A DNA stretch of 64,000 nt from Prosthecobacter sp. (GCF_034366625.1 NZ_JAXMIH010000024.1:62001-126000), one strand, 5' to 3'. Counted from the first letter of the stretch, positions 34,178 through 44,027 are shown. The notes: generated from the sequence alone by a model not told the origin. Translations and numbers: made by a program.

Positions 34178-35842
34178 TCACCGTGAAGGCGATCCGCGCT
34201 CCCGCAGATGCTCCCTGAGCACGCGCACAATCTCCTGCACAACCTCGGGGCGCTCCACGCCGCCATGCCAGCAGGGCACGATCTTCTCCGAGGCCACGCT
34301 GTTGAGATGCGAACTCCAGTAGGGCACCACGCCGTCGGAGTTGCTGAACCGGCTGCTTTTGCCGAGCTGGCCGATGATGGAATGATGCGGCACCGGAATG
34401 GGCACAGCGTTCAACCCTTGATAGAAGGGATGCTTGTCCGACAGCATGCCGAGGCTGAGGAAGGCGTAGAGACCCCAATCACGAATCTGCGGCGAGAGTG
34501 CGTCGGTGTTGCCGGTGAGCAACTGCCGCGACATCAAGAGCGTGTCCATCGGCAGCCGGATCAGCGAAGCCAGACGCCGCACGATGCCTTTGCCGGCAAT
34601 GTTGCTGCCGCGATGCGGCGTGGTGATGAAGACGAGGCGTTTCACCTCCGGCTGCGGCTTGAATTTGAGCGTGCTCACGAGCCGCTCACGCACCGCATCG
34701 GAGACGTTCAGTTCCTGCGGCGGTTTGCGAAACATGGCGTCCCACAGCTTGTCACCAGGATCAATCGTCTGCATGCGGCTGAGCAGCCCGCCCATGCTGT
34801 GGCCCACGAGCACCATGCGGTTCATGCCGGGATCGTTGTGATCGGGATCAAAGTGATCACGCGCCTGCCGCAGCGAGTCGCGCAGTCTTGCGGAGGTCTG
34901 CGGCACGCCCATGGCCGTGGGATAGAGGAAATACCAGGGCTGGTAGGCGGCGCGCAGCTCAGGGTCGGCGTTGATGGCATTGACGGCGTTGAGCCAGATG
35001 TGCGGATTGGACAGGAGACCATGCACAAACACGACCGGGATGCGCCGCGGATCATACACGTCCATGCAGTAGAGCTGGCTGGCGCCCAGCGTGGACTCGG
35101 GATGGAACATGCCGAGAAGGGTGAACGGGAGGAGCGTGGCCCTGGAGAGGGCCAGTTGCTTGGACGCGGTGAAGTTCGCGGCCAACTGGCGTTCGTCATG
35201 CCCCACCTTCACGGCAGCGATGTTCAAGGTGTTGTGCAGATGCAGCCGGCAGCGCCGCGGTTTGCCAACATCCGCAGGGCCGTCCGCCAGCTCCATCACG
35301 GCGGTGAGCGTGAGGTTGCCGCCGTTGGGCGGGAGGAAGGGCTGTTCCGTCCGGGCCACGCTGGTGCGGCGGATGTGGCCGACGAGCGGCACGCCAATGC
35401 CGGGCCGTTCGGCGCGCGTGCTGCCCGTGTGCAGCTTCATCCGCGAGGGAAGAATGAGCTGGTCGATCTGCGCCGGCGGCACTTCACGCTGCGGGTCCGC
35501 CACCGGATCGAAATCGATTTGAAAGCTCTGCTGCTTCGAGGCAAACACGGTGCCGGTCAGCCAGTAGCGCGGACTCTGGTGGTAGTTCCATTCACGCAGG
35601 AAGGAAGTGAGCGCGTGTTCATAACGGTCCTCCGCCTGCCGCCGCACGGCGATCCTGCCGTGCTGCATGCCATCCCAGCCGGCCGCCATGTCATCGAGCA
35701 GCCCGGCCATGTGCCGCTTCTCACGCTCCGTCAGCACGGTCTCCGTGCGCGAAACCTGCGTGTGCAGCACCGAACGGCACGACATCAGGCTGCCGCAGGC
35801 CACGACAGCCAGCACGCGGAACGTGGCCGCTGACGCCTTCAC
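34178..35842 (-). CDS. Lipoprotein with alpha/beta hydrolase (lipase-like) fold
   Basis: This 554-residue protein starts at GTG 35842; the GTGA overlaps the stop of the upstream DUF1080 gene by four bases. A lipobox LMSC at 19-22 predicts lipid anchoring. The hydrolase core shows VVFVHGLLSNPHIWLNAV, the nucleophile motif VLVGHSMGGLLSRMQ, and a later VFITTPHRGSNIAGKG. The C-terminal SDGVVPYWSSHL and VPCWHGGVE supply candidate Asp and His. It resembles PGAP1/triacylglycerol-lipase-type proteins; the substrate is unknown. Confidence 0.82.
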   Translation of the reverse strand: MKASAATFRVLAVVACGSLMSCRSVLHTQVSRTETVLTEREKRHMAGLLDDMAAGWDGMQHGRIAVRRQAEDRYEHALTSFLREWNYHQSPRYWLTGTVFASKQQSFQIDFDPVADPQREVPPAQIDQLILPSRMKLHTGSTRAERPGIGVPLVGHIRRTSVARTEQPFLPPNGGNLTLTAVMELADGPADVGKPRRCRLHLHNTLNIAAVKVGHDERQLAANFTASKQLALSRATLLPFTLLGMFHPESTLGASQLYCMDVYDPRRIPVVFVHGLLSNPHIWLNAVNAINADPELRAAYQPWYFLYPTAMGVPQTSARLRDSLRQARDHFDPDHNDPGMNRMVLVGHSMGGLLSRMQTIDPGDKLWDAMFRKPPQELNVSDAVRERLVSTLKFKPQPEVKRLVFITTPHRGSNIAGKGIVRRLASLIRLPMDTLLMSRQLLTGNTDALSPQIRDWGLYAFLSLGMLSDKHPFYQGLNAVPIPVPHHSIIGQLGKSSRFSNSDGVVPYWSSHLNSVASEKIVPCWHGGVERPEVVQEIVRVLREHLRERGSPSR

Positions 35843-36513
35843 TTCTTCTCCGTGATCGGAGTGAGCTTGATGTTACGGATGGCGGAGGTGGTGTTGAACG
35901 TCGTCAGCGACAGCGGCAGGTAGCTCTCCATCGGGCCGGGGCGCACGCTGATCTTCTTATCCTTGATGTCCTCGTCGATGATCTGCTTCTCCCCGAGCCA
36001 CGCACTGAGGTTGTCCGGCGTGACGCGCAGCTTGATGGCGTACCACTCGTCGTCCTTGTAGCGCTGGTAGCTGGAGGTGTTGTTGTCGGAGGCGTCGAAG
36101 CCGTCGATGGAGGAGATGCCCGTCACGCTGCCGCCCCAGCCGCCGCAAATCAGCGTGGCGCAGTGTTTGACATCGCCCACGGGAAAGGTGAGGCCCACGA
36201 AGAAATCGACGCCCTGGAGGCGCTTCGCTTCGAGTGTGATCTCGTAGTTGGTCGTTGGCAGTGTCGCGGCTTTCTTGTAAATGGCACCGCTCACGTTTTC
36301 CCCCTGATTGATGATCATCACCCCGCCTTCCATTTCCACGATCCCGCTGCCGCCGACGTCCACGGTTTCCCAGTCGTCGAGCGATTTGCCGTTGAAGAGC
36401 ACGAACTCCTTCGGCGCCTCCGGCGTGGCGGCGGCGGGCTGGGCAGGCTTGTCTTCAGCAGCGGCAAACGCGGCGCCGAGCACCAGCAGGACGGTCAAAG
36501 TCGGGTATTTCAT
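35839..36513 (-). CDS. Secreted DUF1080/LamG-like protein
   Basis: This 224-residue protein starts at ATG 36513 with a signal peptide (MKYPTLTVLLVLGAAFAAA) and an Ala/Pro linker. The domain opens FVLFNGKSLDDWETVDVGG and ends TTSAIRNIKLTPITEKK. It belongs to the concanavalin-like DUF1080 group but is divergent from the one at 7561. It overlaps the downstream lipoprotein hydrolase by four bases, so the two exported proteins are co-translated and may act together. Confidence 0.8.
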   Translation of the reverse strand: MKYPTLTVLLVLGAAFAAAEDKPAQPAAATPEAPKEFVLFNGKSLDDWETVDVGGSGIVEMEGGVMIINQGENVSGAIYKKAATLPTTNYEITLEAKRLQGVDFFVGLTFPVGDVKHCATLICGGWGGSVTGISSIDGFDASDNNTSSYQRYKDDEWYAIKLRVTPDNLSAWLGEKQIIDEDIKDKKISVRPGPMESYLPLSLTTFNTTSAIRNIKLTPITEKK

Positions 36514-36589
36514 GGTTTCGCCGCGCATCCTCAGCGTGGCACGCCCCACGGTCAAGCCGCGCGATGACTGGCGGCAGTTTGCTGTTGTT

Positions 36590-36660
36590 GGCAGTCGTCG
36601 GCAATGGTTTGCAATGGTTTGGCAAACCACCGTCAACAATCGTAAACAACCGCCAACCAC
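36590..36660. repeat. Short imperfect tandem/inverted repeat region
   Basis: GCAATGGTTT is repeated in tandem and flows into the palindrome GGTTTGGCAAACC, followed by CCGTCAACA/CCGCCAACCA repeats. It lies between the divergent DUF1080 and gluconokinase genes (36514-36677), where both promoters must also lie. Confidence 0.5.
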
Positions 36661-36677
36661 CGCAAACTCCCCCTTTC

Positions 36678-37187
36678 ATGCCTCCTGACCTGAAAACCCT
36701 CATTATCATGGGCGTCTGCGGCTGCGGTAAATCGCTGGTCGGCAGCCTGCTCGCCGCAAAACTCGACGGCGTCTTCGAGGATGGCGATGATTTCCATCCG
36801 CCCTCGAACAAGGCCAAGATGTCCGCCGGCACACCGCTCACCGACGACGACCGCTGGCCCTGGTATGCCGTGCTGCGCCAGCGCATCGAGGACATGCGCC
36901 ACCTCACGCCGAACTACGTGCTCGCCTGCTCCGCGCTCAAATCCATCTACCGCGACAAGCTGCGCGCCCATGATGCCGCCGGCACGCTGCGCTTCGTGCT
37001 GCTCGAAGGTTCGCGCGAATTGATCGCCGCCCGTCTGGCCGCGCGCAAAGGCCACTTCATGCCACCGGCGCTGCTCGACAGCCAGCTCGCCACCTTGGAG
37101 ACGACGCCGGATTTGATCCGCGTCTCGATTGACCAAACACCGGAGCAGATCGTGGACGACATCCTGCGGCAGCTCGAACACGCATGA
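36678..37187 (+). CDS. gntK: Gluconokinase (GntK type)
   Basis: This 169-residue kinase phosphorylates gluconate to 6-phosphogluconate. It shows the P-loop IIMGVCGCGKSLVGSLLA, the substrate motif FEDGDDFHPPSNKAKMSAG, TDDDRWPWYAVL, and the LACSALKSIYRDKLR and KGHFMPPALLDSQL segments typical of GntK/IdnK. ATG 36678 is chosen by homology. Its stop overlaps the following nuclease start by four bases (ATGA). Confidence 0.93.
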   Translation: MPPDLKTLIIMGVCGCGKSLVGSLLAAKLDGVFEDGDDFHPPSNKAKMSAGTPLTDDDRWPWYAVLRQRIEDMRHLTPNYVLACSALKSIYRDKLRAHDAAGTLRFVLLEGSRELIAARLAARKGHFMPPALLDSQLATLETTPDLIRVSIDQTPEQIVDDILRQLEHA

Positions 37188-40009
37188 GTTCCAAGCACCA
37201 GCGCCTCTTCTGGGGATGGGACGCGCCCGTCCTGGAGAAGGCTGTGGACTTTCTGTGCCGCGATTGGGATCCAACGCGCGCGCTCGACCTCAGCGACACG
37301 CTGATCCTCGTTCCCAACGGTGAAGCGGGCCGCCGTTTGCGCGAAGCGCTCGCGCAAGCCACCGACAAAACCGGCACTGCCGCCGTCGTACCGCATCTCT
37401 GGCTGCCCGAACAGGCCCTGCTGCCGCAGTCACGCCGATTCGAGGCCGCCACGCCGCTGCAATCGCAGATGGCCTGGCAGCGCGCGCTCGAGCGTGTCGC
37501 GCTCGATTCACTCACGGCCTTGTTTCCCACGCTGCCCGCCGAACGCGGCTGGGGCTGGCAGGCCGAAACGGCGCGCATGCTGGCGGAGTTGAAGATGCTG
37601 CTCGGCACCAGCGGCCTGACCTTTGCCGACACCGCCGCCATGCCCGCGATCCAACGCGATGCCGCGCGCTGGCAGGATCTCGCTCAAATCGAGCATGCGT
37701 ATTTCGATGAACTCGCCAAGGCGGACGTCGCTGACGCGCAATCGCTCAAACGTCAGCATGCGCACGCACCCGTGCTGCCGGACGGCGTGCGGCGCATCGT
37801 CGTGATCGCCTCACCCGATTTGCCGCCGCTGCTGGATGCATGGATTCACGCCTGCGCCGAGCGCGGCGTGGAGGTGATCATCGCCACTCATGCGCCGCAG
37901 GCCTGGCAGCACACGTTTGACCGCCATGGCCGTCCCCTGCCCTCGCATTGGGGCGAGGACGCCGATGTGCATCTGCCCTTCGCCAACGAACACATCCACG
38001 TCGCTCGCGATCCTGCCGCACAGGCGGCGCAAGCTCTCGATCTCATGCGCGCGCTCGTGCCGCAGGGCAAAACGGCCCTCGGCGTGTGCGACAACGAAGT
38101 CGGCGGCCTGCTGCTGGAAAAACTCACGCTCGAAGAGGCGCGCAGCTTTGAACCCGGCGGCATTCCCGTGCAGCGCGAAGGTTTGTGGCATGTGCTCGAT
38201 TGTTTCCGCGTGCTGCTCGGCGCGGGATCATGGCGCGCCTTTGCCGCGCTGCTGCGCATCGAAGAATTTCGTGACGCCATCGCTCCCAACAACGAAAGCG
38301 CCGCTGTTCTGCTGCGAGAAGCGGATGATTTCGCCAGCAATCATCTTCCCGTCACGCTCGCGCATGCCAGCGAGCTGCCGCTCGCAGATTACCCGGCGCT
38401 GCTGCCGGTTGTCGAGGCCACGTTCGGTCTGCTGAACTCGCTGCTGCGCCTGCCGCCATCGAAAGCGGCACGCACGCTCATCCTCAAATTGCTCGGCGAA
38501 CGCACCTTCCATCCCGAAGCCCCGGGCCATCGCGAACGCGCCGAACTCGCCGCCGAATGGCTGCGCATCACCGAGGAACTCGAGCTGGAGGCGAAGCGCT
38601 TCGGATTGAAGCCGAAGGCCGAGGATGCCTTCACACTCTCGCTCGAATGCCTCGCGCAAAGCCGTCTCGCCGAGCCGCGTGGTGACATCGACCTCGTGCT
38701 GCAAGGCTGGCTCGAATTGCTGTGGGAAAGAGCGCCGAACCTCATCGTCACCGGCTTGAACGAGGAAAACGTGCCCGGCATTTTCATCAGCCATCCCTTC
38801 CTGCCTGATGCGCTGCGTCAGGCGCTCGGACTGCCCTGCCAGCAGACACGTTTCGCGCGTGATGCCTTCATCCTCGCCGCGCTCGCGCATCAACGTGAGT
38901 CGAAAGGCCGTCTCGAACTAATCTGCGGTCAATGGAGCGAGGATGGCGATGCTTTGCGGCCCTCACGCCTTCTCTTCCTGTGCGATGACCAGACACTGCC
39001 GCAACGCGTGGCGCATCTCTTCCCCAAAGAAGAGGACCAACAGGCAAGCACCGAACCACCGCGCACGCTCGCCTGGCCGCTGAAGCCGGATTGGATCGCC
39101 AGGCCGCTCGAAACCATCTCGCCGTCGCGATTGCGCGACTACTTGAGCTGTCCGTTCCGCTACTACCTCACGCATGCGAAACGCATGAGCGCCATCGAAA
39201 GCCAGAAGCGTGAGCTGGATGCCGCCGAGTTCGGCCAGATCATTCACCACGCGTTTCATCGTCTGTTTCTCGACAGTGCCATGCGTGACAGCACGCATTC
39301 CGCAAAGATCGCCGACTTCCTCGAAGAAGCGGCCCGCGAACATGTGCGCGAACTCTTCGGCCAGCGGCCCGCGCCACTCATCACGCTGCAATTGGAGAGC
39401 ATCCTGCAACGCCTGCGTCATGCCGCGACGATTGAAGCCGATAATCGCCAAAAAGGCTGGCAGTGCATCGACGCCGAGCTGCAAATCGGGACCAAGGACG
39501 ATGCCACGCCCTTCATCATAGCCGAGGCCCGTTTGTCCGGCCGCATCGACCGTGTGGAGCGTCATACCGACGGCACGCTGCGCATCGTTGACTTCAAAAG
39601 CTCCGACAAGCCGCGCAAACCCCACGAATCGCATTTCAAAGCCCTCTCCGCGCGCACCAAGCTCGCCGCAGCCGATGAATGGAAGTGTTTCGATCTTGCT
39701 GAGGGCAAGCGTGCGCTGTGGCTGGATCTGCAACTGCCGCTTTATGCCGCCGCGCTGCGGCAACGCGGCCTGAACGTGAGCCGTGTGGCCTACTTCACGC
39801 TGCCGAAGAGCATCCAGGACACCGCCATTCTCGAATGGGACGGCTTTGATGAAGCACTGACCACTGCCGCGCTCGATTGTGCTGCCGAGGCCGTGCAGCG
39901 CATCCGTGCCGGGCAGTTCTGGCCGCCCGCCGAGCGTTCGCCTGACGACACCTTCGACGAGATTCTTCTGCACGACCCTTTGCACAGCGTCCAGCCCCCT
40001 CTTGCATAA
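37184..40009 (+). CDS. AddB-like PD-(D/E)XK nuclease
   Basis: This 941-residue protein has a degenerate helicase-like N-terminal half (LILVPNGEAGRRLREALA) and a C-terminal RecB-type nuclease domain. Nuclease motifs: SRLRDYLSCPFRYYLTHA near 650, GQIIHHAFHRLFL, GRIDRVERHTDGTLRIVDFK near 787-805, and the QxxxY-type LDLQLPLYAAAL near 850. The C-terminal cysteine cluster of Fe-S AddB proteins is not seen. It is probably a subunit of an AddAB-type recombination nuclease. An AddA gene would be expected next to it, but dapB follows. Confidence 0.8.
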   Translation: MSSKHQRLFWGWDAPVLEKAVDFLCRDWDPTRALDLSDTLILVPNGEAGRRLREALAQATDKTGTAAVVPHLWLPEQALLPQSRRFEAATPLQSQMAWQRALERVALDSLTALFPTLPAERGWGWQAETARMLAELKMLLGTSGLTFADTAAMPAIQRDAARWQDLAQIEHAYFDELAKADVADAQSLKRQHAHAPVLPDGVRRIVVIASPDLPPLLDAWIHACAERGVEVIIATHAPQAWQHTFDRHGRPLPSHWGEDADVHLPFANEHIHVARDPAAQAAQALDLMRALVPQGKTALGVCDNEVGGLLLEKLTLEEARSFEPGGIPVQREGLWHVLDCFRVLLGAGSWRAFAALLRIEEFRDAIAPNNESAAVLLREADDFASNHLPVTLAHASELPLADYPALLPVVEATFGLLNSLLRLPPSKAARTLILKLLGERTFHPEAPGHRERAELAAEWLRITEELELEAKRFGLKPKAEDAFTLSLECLAQSRLAEPRGDIDLVLQGWLELLWERAPNLIVTGLNEENVPGIFISHPFLPDALRQALGLPCQQTRFARDAFILAALAHQRESKGRLELICGQWSEDGDALRPSRLLFLCDDQTLPQRVAHLFPKEEDQQASTEPPRTLAWPLKPDWIARPLETISPSRLRDYLSCPFRYYLTHAKRMSAIESQKRELDAAEFGQIIHHAFHRLFLDSAMRDSTHSAKIADFLEEAAREHVRELFGQRPAPLITLQLESILQRLRHAATIEADNRQKGWQCIDAELQIGTKDDATPFIIAEARLSGRIDRVERHTDGTLRIVDFKSSDKPRKPHESHFKALSARTKLAAADEWKCFDLAEGKRALWLDLQLPLYAAALRQRGLNVSRVAYFTLPKSIQDTAILEWDGFDEALTTAALDCAAEAVQRIRAGQFWPPAERSPDDTFDEILLHDPLHSVQPPLA

Positions 40010-40040
40010 CTCCGGCGTCCCGTTTATCAGCCACCCCATC

Positions 40041-40778
40041 ATGTCCGACCTCAAACTCCTCATCACCGGCAGCAAAGGCCGCATGGGCCAGGCCATCAAC
40101 CGTGCCGCCGAAGCCCAGAACGTCACCGTCGCCGCCACCATCGACATGGGCGATTCATTGCCCGACGCGCTCGCCAAGGCCGACACCGTGATCGACTTCA
40201 CCTCGCATCATTTCTGCGATGAACTGCTTGGCGAATGCCTCAAACAGAAGAAGAGCATGATCATCGGCACCACCGGCCATACCAACGACCAACTCGCTGC
40301 CATCCGCGAAGCCTCGAAAACACTGCCCATCGTCTTCGCTTCCAATTACAGCGTCGGCGTGAACACGCTCTTCTGGCTCACCCGCAAGGCCACCGAGCTG
40401 CTCGGCCCCGAGTTCGACCTCGAAGTCATCGAAATGCACCACCGCATGAAGAAAGACTCCCCCAGCGGCACCGCCCGCACGCTCGTCGAGATCCTCGCCG
40501 ATGTGCGTGGCCTCGAATACGACAAGGACTGCCGCCACGGCCGTTTCGGCGATGTCGGTGCCCGCACACCGAAGGAAATCGGCGTCCATGCCATTCGCGG
40601 TGGTGATGTCGTCGGCGATCACACCGTCATCTTCGCCAATGTCGGTGAACGCGTCGAACTCACGCACAAAGCCAGCAGCCGCGACACCTTCGCCAACGGC
40701 TCCGTCCGTGCCGCCCGCTGGCTCGTTGGCAAACCAGCGGGATTGTATGACATGCAGGACGTGCTGGGACTGAAATAA
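40041..40778 (+). CDS. dapB: 4-hydroxy-tetrahydrodipicolinate reductase
   Basis: This 245-residue enzyme reduces the dihydrodipicolinate precursor in lysine/DAP synthesis. It shows the nucleotide-binding ITGSKGRMGQAI, VIDFTSHHF, GTTGHTNDQL, SNYSVGVNTLF, and the catalytic region EMHHRMKKDSPSGTA, with GGDVVGDHTVIFA near the C-terminus. ATG 40041 is chosen by homology, 31 bases after the nuclease stop. Confidence 0.95.
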   Translation: MSDLKLLITGSKGRMGQAINRAAEAQNVTVAATIDMGDSLPDALAKADTVIDFTSHHFCDELLGECLKQKKSMIIGTTGHTNDQLAAIREASKTLPIVFASNYSVGVNTLFWLTRKATELLGPEFDLEVIEMHHRMKKDSPSGTARTLVEILADVRGLEYDKDCRHGRFGDVGARTPKEIGVHAIRGGDVVGDHTVIFANVGERVELTHKASSRDTFANGSVRAARWLVGKPAGLYDMQDVLGLK

Positions 40779-40788
40779 TCCTTTCCCC

Positions 40789-41256
40789 ATGCGTTTCGGC
40801 ATCGCCCTCGGCTCGAATCTCGGTGATCGCGCTGAAAACATGAGGCGCGGCATCGAACTGCTGCTCGAACGTATTCCCGGTGTGAAACTGACTGCCCGCG
40901 CACCGGTCTATGAAACCGAACCGGTCGGTTGCGCGCCTGGCACACAATCGTTTCTGAACACGGTCATCGAGATCGAGGCCGATTGCCTGCCCCACGACTT
41001 GCATGCGCACCTCAAGGCCGTCGAATCCGCCTTGGGCCGCCCGGAGCAGCGGGAACGCAATTCACCGCGCACGCTCGATCTCGATCTGCTCTATGCGGAC
41101 GCTGTCATCAGTGACGATCCCGAACTCATCCTCCCGCATCCCCGGCTGCACCTCCGCCGCTTTGTGCTGCAACCGCTGGCCGATATCCGGCCTGATTTGG
41201 TGCTGCCCGGTCAGCAGCATTCGGTGGCCGAATTGCTGGTGCATCTGCCGCCATGA
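40789..41256 (+). CDS. folK: 2-amino-4-hydroxy-6-hydroxymethyldihydropteridine pyrophosphokinase
   Basis: This 155-residue folate-pathway enzyme transfers pyrophosphate to hydroxymethyl-dihydropterin. Visible HPPK motifs are IALGSNLGDRAENM, PVYETEPVGCAPGTQSFLN, the metal-binding PRTLDLDLLYAD, and LPHPRLHLRRFVLQPL. It follows dapB by 10 bases. Length is normal. Confidence 0.95.
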   Translation: MRFGIALGSNLGDRAENMRRGIELLLERIPGVKLTARAPVYETEPVGCAPGTQSFLNTVIEIEADCLPHDLHAHLKAVESALGRPEQRERNSPRTLDLDLLYADAVISDDPELILPHPRLHLRRFVLQPLADIRPDLVLPGQQHSVAELLVHLPP

Positions 41257-41313
41257 TGCAGAACAGGCAGTTACGCGCTTGTTCGTCAGGCAAAGCGATG
41301 CTTCTTGGCAGTC

Positions 41314-42072
41314 ATGACTGAAGCCACCCAACCGAACTCTGACCCTGGACGCTGGATTCGCTTCGCCCTCGTCATGCTGCCCGCTGGAACGATCCTGCTC
41401 GGCATCGCCTCGTTTGGCATCTGGCAGTGGAAGAAGGATCAGGCGGCGGATCGTTCCTTCAAGTATGCGATGGCGCTGCGGCGTCCGATCAGTGTGGAAG
41501 GCATCCAGCGGCATGCGGACATCGTGCGCGAGGCCTTGGGCAAACCGGATCGTTATCTGAGCATCCCCGGCTACCTGGAATCGACCATGGGCGCGGAGAA
41601 CATGGGCTACACGGTGCGGCGCGCACGATTTGGCGATGACCGCTCCACCATTGATGCCGAACTGACCGGCAAAACACGCCCGCGTGAGATCGTGATGGCG
41701 CTGGCGCTTTACAGCGAGGATGCGACACGCTTTGGAAGAACGTCACTGGCCATCGCAGAATTGATGAGCATCGCGCATGAGGTCACAGGCCAGTCAGTGG
41801 CACGCTCACTGCGTTTTGCGGTGATCCCCGACACGCCTGAGGCCGTGGCGCAGCTGCAAGACGGGTTGAGGCGTGATAATGAGCGCGTGATGTATCTCTT
41901 TGTGCTGGGAGCGCCAGACATTAACCAGCTAGGCCGCGTCACCCGCGCCCTGGACACAGCTGCCAAAGGCACCCGTGTGGTTGCCCGTCCTGCCACCCTC
42001 ACGCCGCAGGAGTCATTGCCATCCGCCCACGAACTCAAGGCGCTGCTGCTGCACGCCGCCGAACGCCCATGA
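41314..42072 (+). CDS. Membrane-anchored protein resembling a degenerate M28 peptidase domain
   Basis: This 252-residue protein starts at ATG 41314 (MTEATQPNSD). It has one membrane helix (about 18-38), then a soluble domain with ISVEGIQRHADIVREALGK, STMGAENMGYTVRRARF, and AELTGKTRPREIVMALALYS. This order recalls M28 aminopeptidases (cap helix, NxxAELPG-like strand), but the zinc ligands, normally an HxD after that strand, are missing (LALYSED). It is probably a non-catalytic relative; the assignment is tentative. It overlaps the next gene by four bases. Confidence 0.55.
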   Translation: MTEATQPNSDPGRWIRFALVMLPAGTILLGIASFGIWQWKKDQAADRSFKYAMALRRPISVEGIQRHADIVREALGKPDRYLSIPGYLESTMGAENMGYTVRRARFGDDRSTIDAELTGKTRPREIVMALALYSEDATRFGRTSLAIAELMSIAHEVTGQSVARSLRFAVIPDTPEAVAQLQDGLRRDNERVMYLFVLGAPDINQLGRVTRALDTAAKGTRVVARPATLTPQESLPSAHELKALLLHAAERP

Positions 42073-43574
42073 TCGTCACCTGCCGCCAGATGCAGCAATG
42101 CGAGGAAGCCGCGTTCGCACGCGGAGTGAGCGCGGCCGCATTGATGGAGGAAGCAGGACGCGGCATCGCGGACGTGGTGCGGCAATTCGCGCCGCGTGCA
42201 GGTTCGCTGGTGCTGTTTCTCGGCAAGGGCAACAACGCCGGTGATGCGCTCGTCGCGGCACGGGAACTCGTCGCGGAAGGCTGGAAGCTGCATGCGCGGC
42301 TGAGTTGTGAGCCGGAGGCGATGAAGGATCTGCCACGCAGACATTTCGCTTCGATTCGCAGCCATGTGCGGGTGATTGAAGACGCGACAACGTTTGATTT
42401 TCCTGCCGGGCCGCTCGTGAGCCTTGATGGTTTGCTTGGCATCGGTGCGCAAGGACCGATGAAGCCCGAATTGCAGACGCTGGCGCGTGAGATGAACACG
42501 CTGCGCACGCAAAAGCACGCGCTGACCATCGCGATGGACATTCCCTCCGGTCTCGATGGCGATCATGGCGATGCCTGTGTGGATGCTGTCGAGGCCGATC
42601 TGACCGCCGTGGTGGCGCAGATCAAGGCAGGCTTGCTCGAAGATGGTGCGGATCATTACGTCGGACGCATCGTGCTGGTGCCATTGCGTGCATTGGCGGA
42701 GTGCGAAGGCGATGCGTCCGCGCAAGCGCTCACACCGGGTGTGCTGCGTTCCTGGCTGCCACGGCGTCCGCATGACATGCACAAGGGCGAGGCTGGGCGC
42801 GTCGGCATCATCGCCGGTTCACCGGGATTTCTCGGCGCGGCGGAGCTGGCCTGCCGTGGTGCTTTGCGTGCCGGCGCGGGGCTCGTCACGCTGCTGGTGA
42901 AGGAGGACGTGTATCCTCTAATCGCTCCCCGCGTGCCTGCGGAAGTGATGGTGAAGGCCGTGGATGACTATCGCGACGTGCTGGAGATGCGATTCGATGC
43001 GCTGGCGATTGGTCCTGGGCTTGGTTTTGATCACGAGAAGGAAATCCTCGATGTGCTGCGACAGGCGAAGATGCCAACCATCGTCGATGCGGATGCGTTG
43101 ACCCTGCTGGCGCAGCATCCTGAGATTTTGGACAAGACCGGCAAGCTTCCGCGCCTCATGACACCGCATCCGGGTGAACTGGACCGGCTGCTGCGCAATT
43201 ACCCCGGCTGGCACGGCATGAGCCGCCGCAAAGTCACCGAGGCGCTCGTTGAAACGGCTCCGGGCCGCACGCTGCTGCTCAAAGGCGCGCGCACGGTCAT
43301 CGCCACACGCGGCCAGCCGACGCTCTTCAACACCACCGGCCACCCCGGCATGGCAAGCGGTGGCATGGGCGATGTGTTGTCCGGCGTGTGTGCCGCCTGG
43401 GCCGCGCAGCGCATCCCGCTGCATCGCACGGCAGGTCTGGCGGCCTGGTTGTGCGGTCGCGCGGCGGAAATCGCGCTCACGCGGGATCACATCGCCGCTG
43501 AATCGCTTTGCGCGGGCGATGTGGCGGCGCATCTCGGCGGCGCGTTGCTTGATTTGAAGGAAGACCGCTTCTAA
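42069..43574 (+). CDS. nnr: Bifunctional NAD(P)H-hydrate epimerase / ADP-dependent dehydratase
   Basis: This 501-residue repair enzyme restores damaged NAD(P)HX. The N-terminal YjeF_N half (about 1-210) shows LFLGKGNNAGDALVAARELV and MDIPSGLDGDHGD. The C-terminal carbohydrate-kinase-like half (about 225-495) shows HKGEAGRVGIIAGSPGFLGA, MTPHPGELDRLL and the nucleotide motif MASGGMGDVLSGV. The ATGA overlap with the preceding gene suggests co-translation. Confidence 0.94.
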   Translation: MIVTCRQMQQCEEAAFARGVSAAALMEEAGRGIADVVRQFAPRAGSLVLFLGKGNNAGDALVAARELVAEGWKLHARLSCEPEAMKDLPRRHFASIRSHVRVIEDATTFDFPAGPLVSLDGLLGIGAQGPMKPELQTLAREMNTLRTQKHALTIAMDIPSGLDGDHGDACVDAVEADLTAVVAQIKAGLLEDGADHYVGRIVLVPLRALAECEGDASAQALTPGVLRSWLPRRPHDMHKGEAGRVGIIAGSPGFLGAAELACRGALRAGAGLVTLLVKEDVYPLIAPRVPAEVMVKAVDDYRDVLEMRFDALAIGPGLGFDHEKEILDVLRQAKMPTIVDADALTLLAQHPEILDKTGKLPRLMTPHPGELDRLLRNYPGWHGMSRRKVTEALVETAPGRTLLLKGARTVIATRGQPTLFNTTGHPGMASGGMGDVLSGVCAAWAAQRIPLHRTAGLAAWLCGRAAEIALTRDHIAAESLCAGDVAAHLGGALLDLKEDRF

Positions 43575-43584
43575 AGCTGCGTCC

Positions 43585-44007
43585 ATGGCCGCGCACGCTG
43601 ACACCTTCTCCATTCCCACCCGGGGCAAGGGCACCTACGAGATCACGGAACGTTGCCAACAGATCGTGCGCACCAGCGGCATCCACACCGGCACGGCGAC
43701 GGTTTTCGTGCAGCACACGAGCGCGAGCCTGGTGATCTACGAGAACGCCGATCCCTCCGCACGCACGGACCTGCACAGCTTCTTTGACCATCTCGTGCCG
43801 GAAGACACGCCCTACTTCGTTCACACGCACGAAGGCCCGGATGACATGCCGAGCCATCTGCGCATGGCGCTGACGCGCACCTCCGAAGTAATCCCCGTCG
43901 TGAATGGCCGCCTCGCGCTCGGCACCTGGCAGGGCATTTTTCTCTTCGAACACCGCCGTGCGCCGCACACGCGCAGCATTGTCGTCAGCGTGGTGGGAGA
44001 AAAGTAG
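43585..44007 (+). CDS. YjbQ family protein (UPF0047)
   Basis: This 140-residue protein is a full-length YjbQ homologue with the family signatures VFVQHTSASLVIYENADP, FFDHLVPEDTPYFVHTHEGP, DDMPSHLRMAL and LALGTWQGIFLFEHR. Some members have been reported to have weak thiamine-phosphate synthase activity; the true role is not settled. It starts 10 bases after the NAD(P)HX repair gene. Confidence 0.9.
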   Translation: MAAHADTFSIPTRGKGTYEITERCQQIVRTSGIHTGTATVFVQHTSASLVIYENADPSARTDLHSFFDHLVPEDTPYFVHTHEGPDDMPSHLRMALTRTSEVIPVVNGRLALGTWQGIFLFEHRRAPHTRSIVVSVVGEK

Positions 44008-44027
44008 CCACAACCAGCTCAATCACG

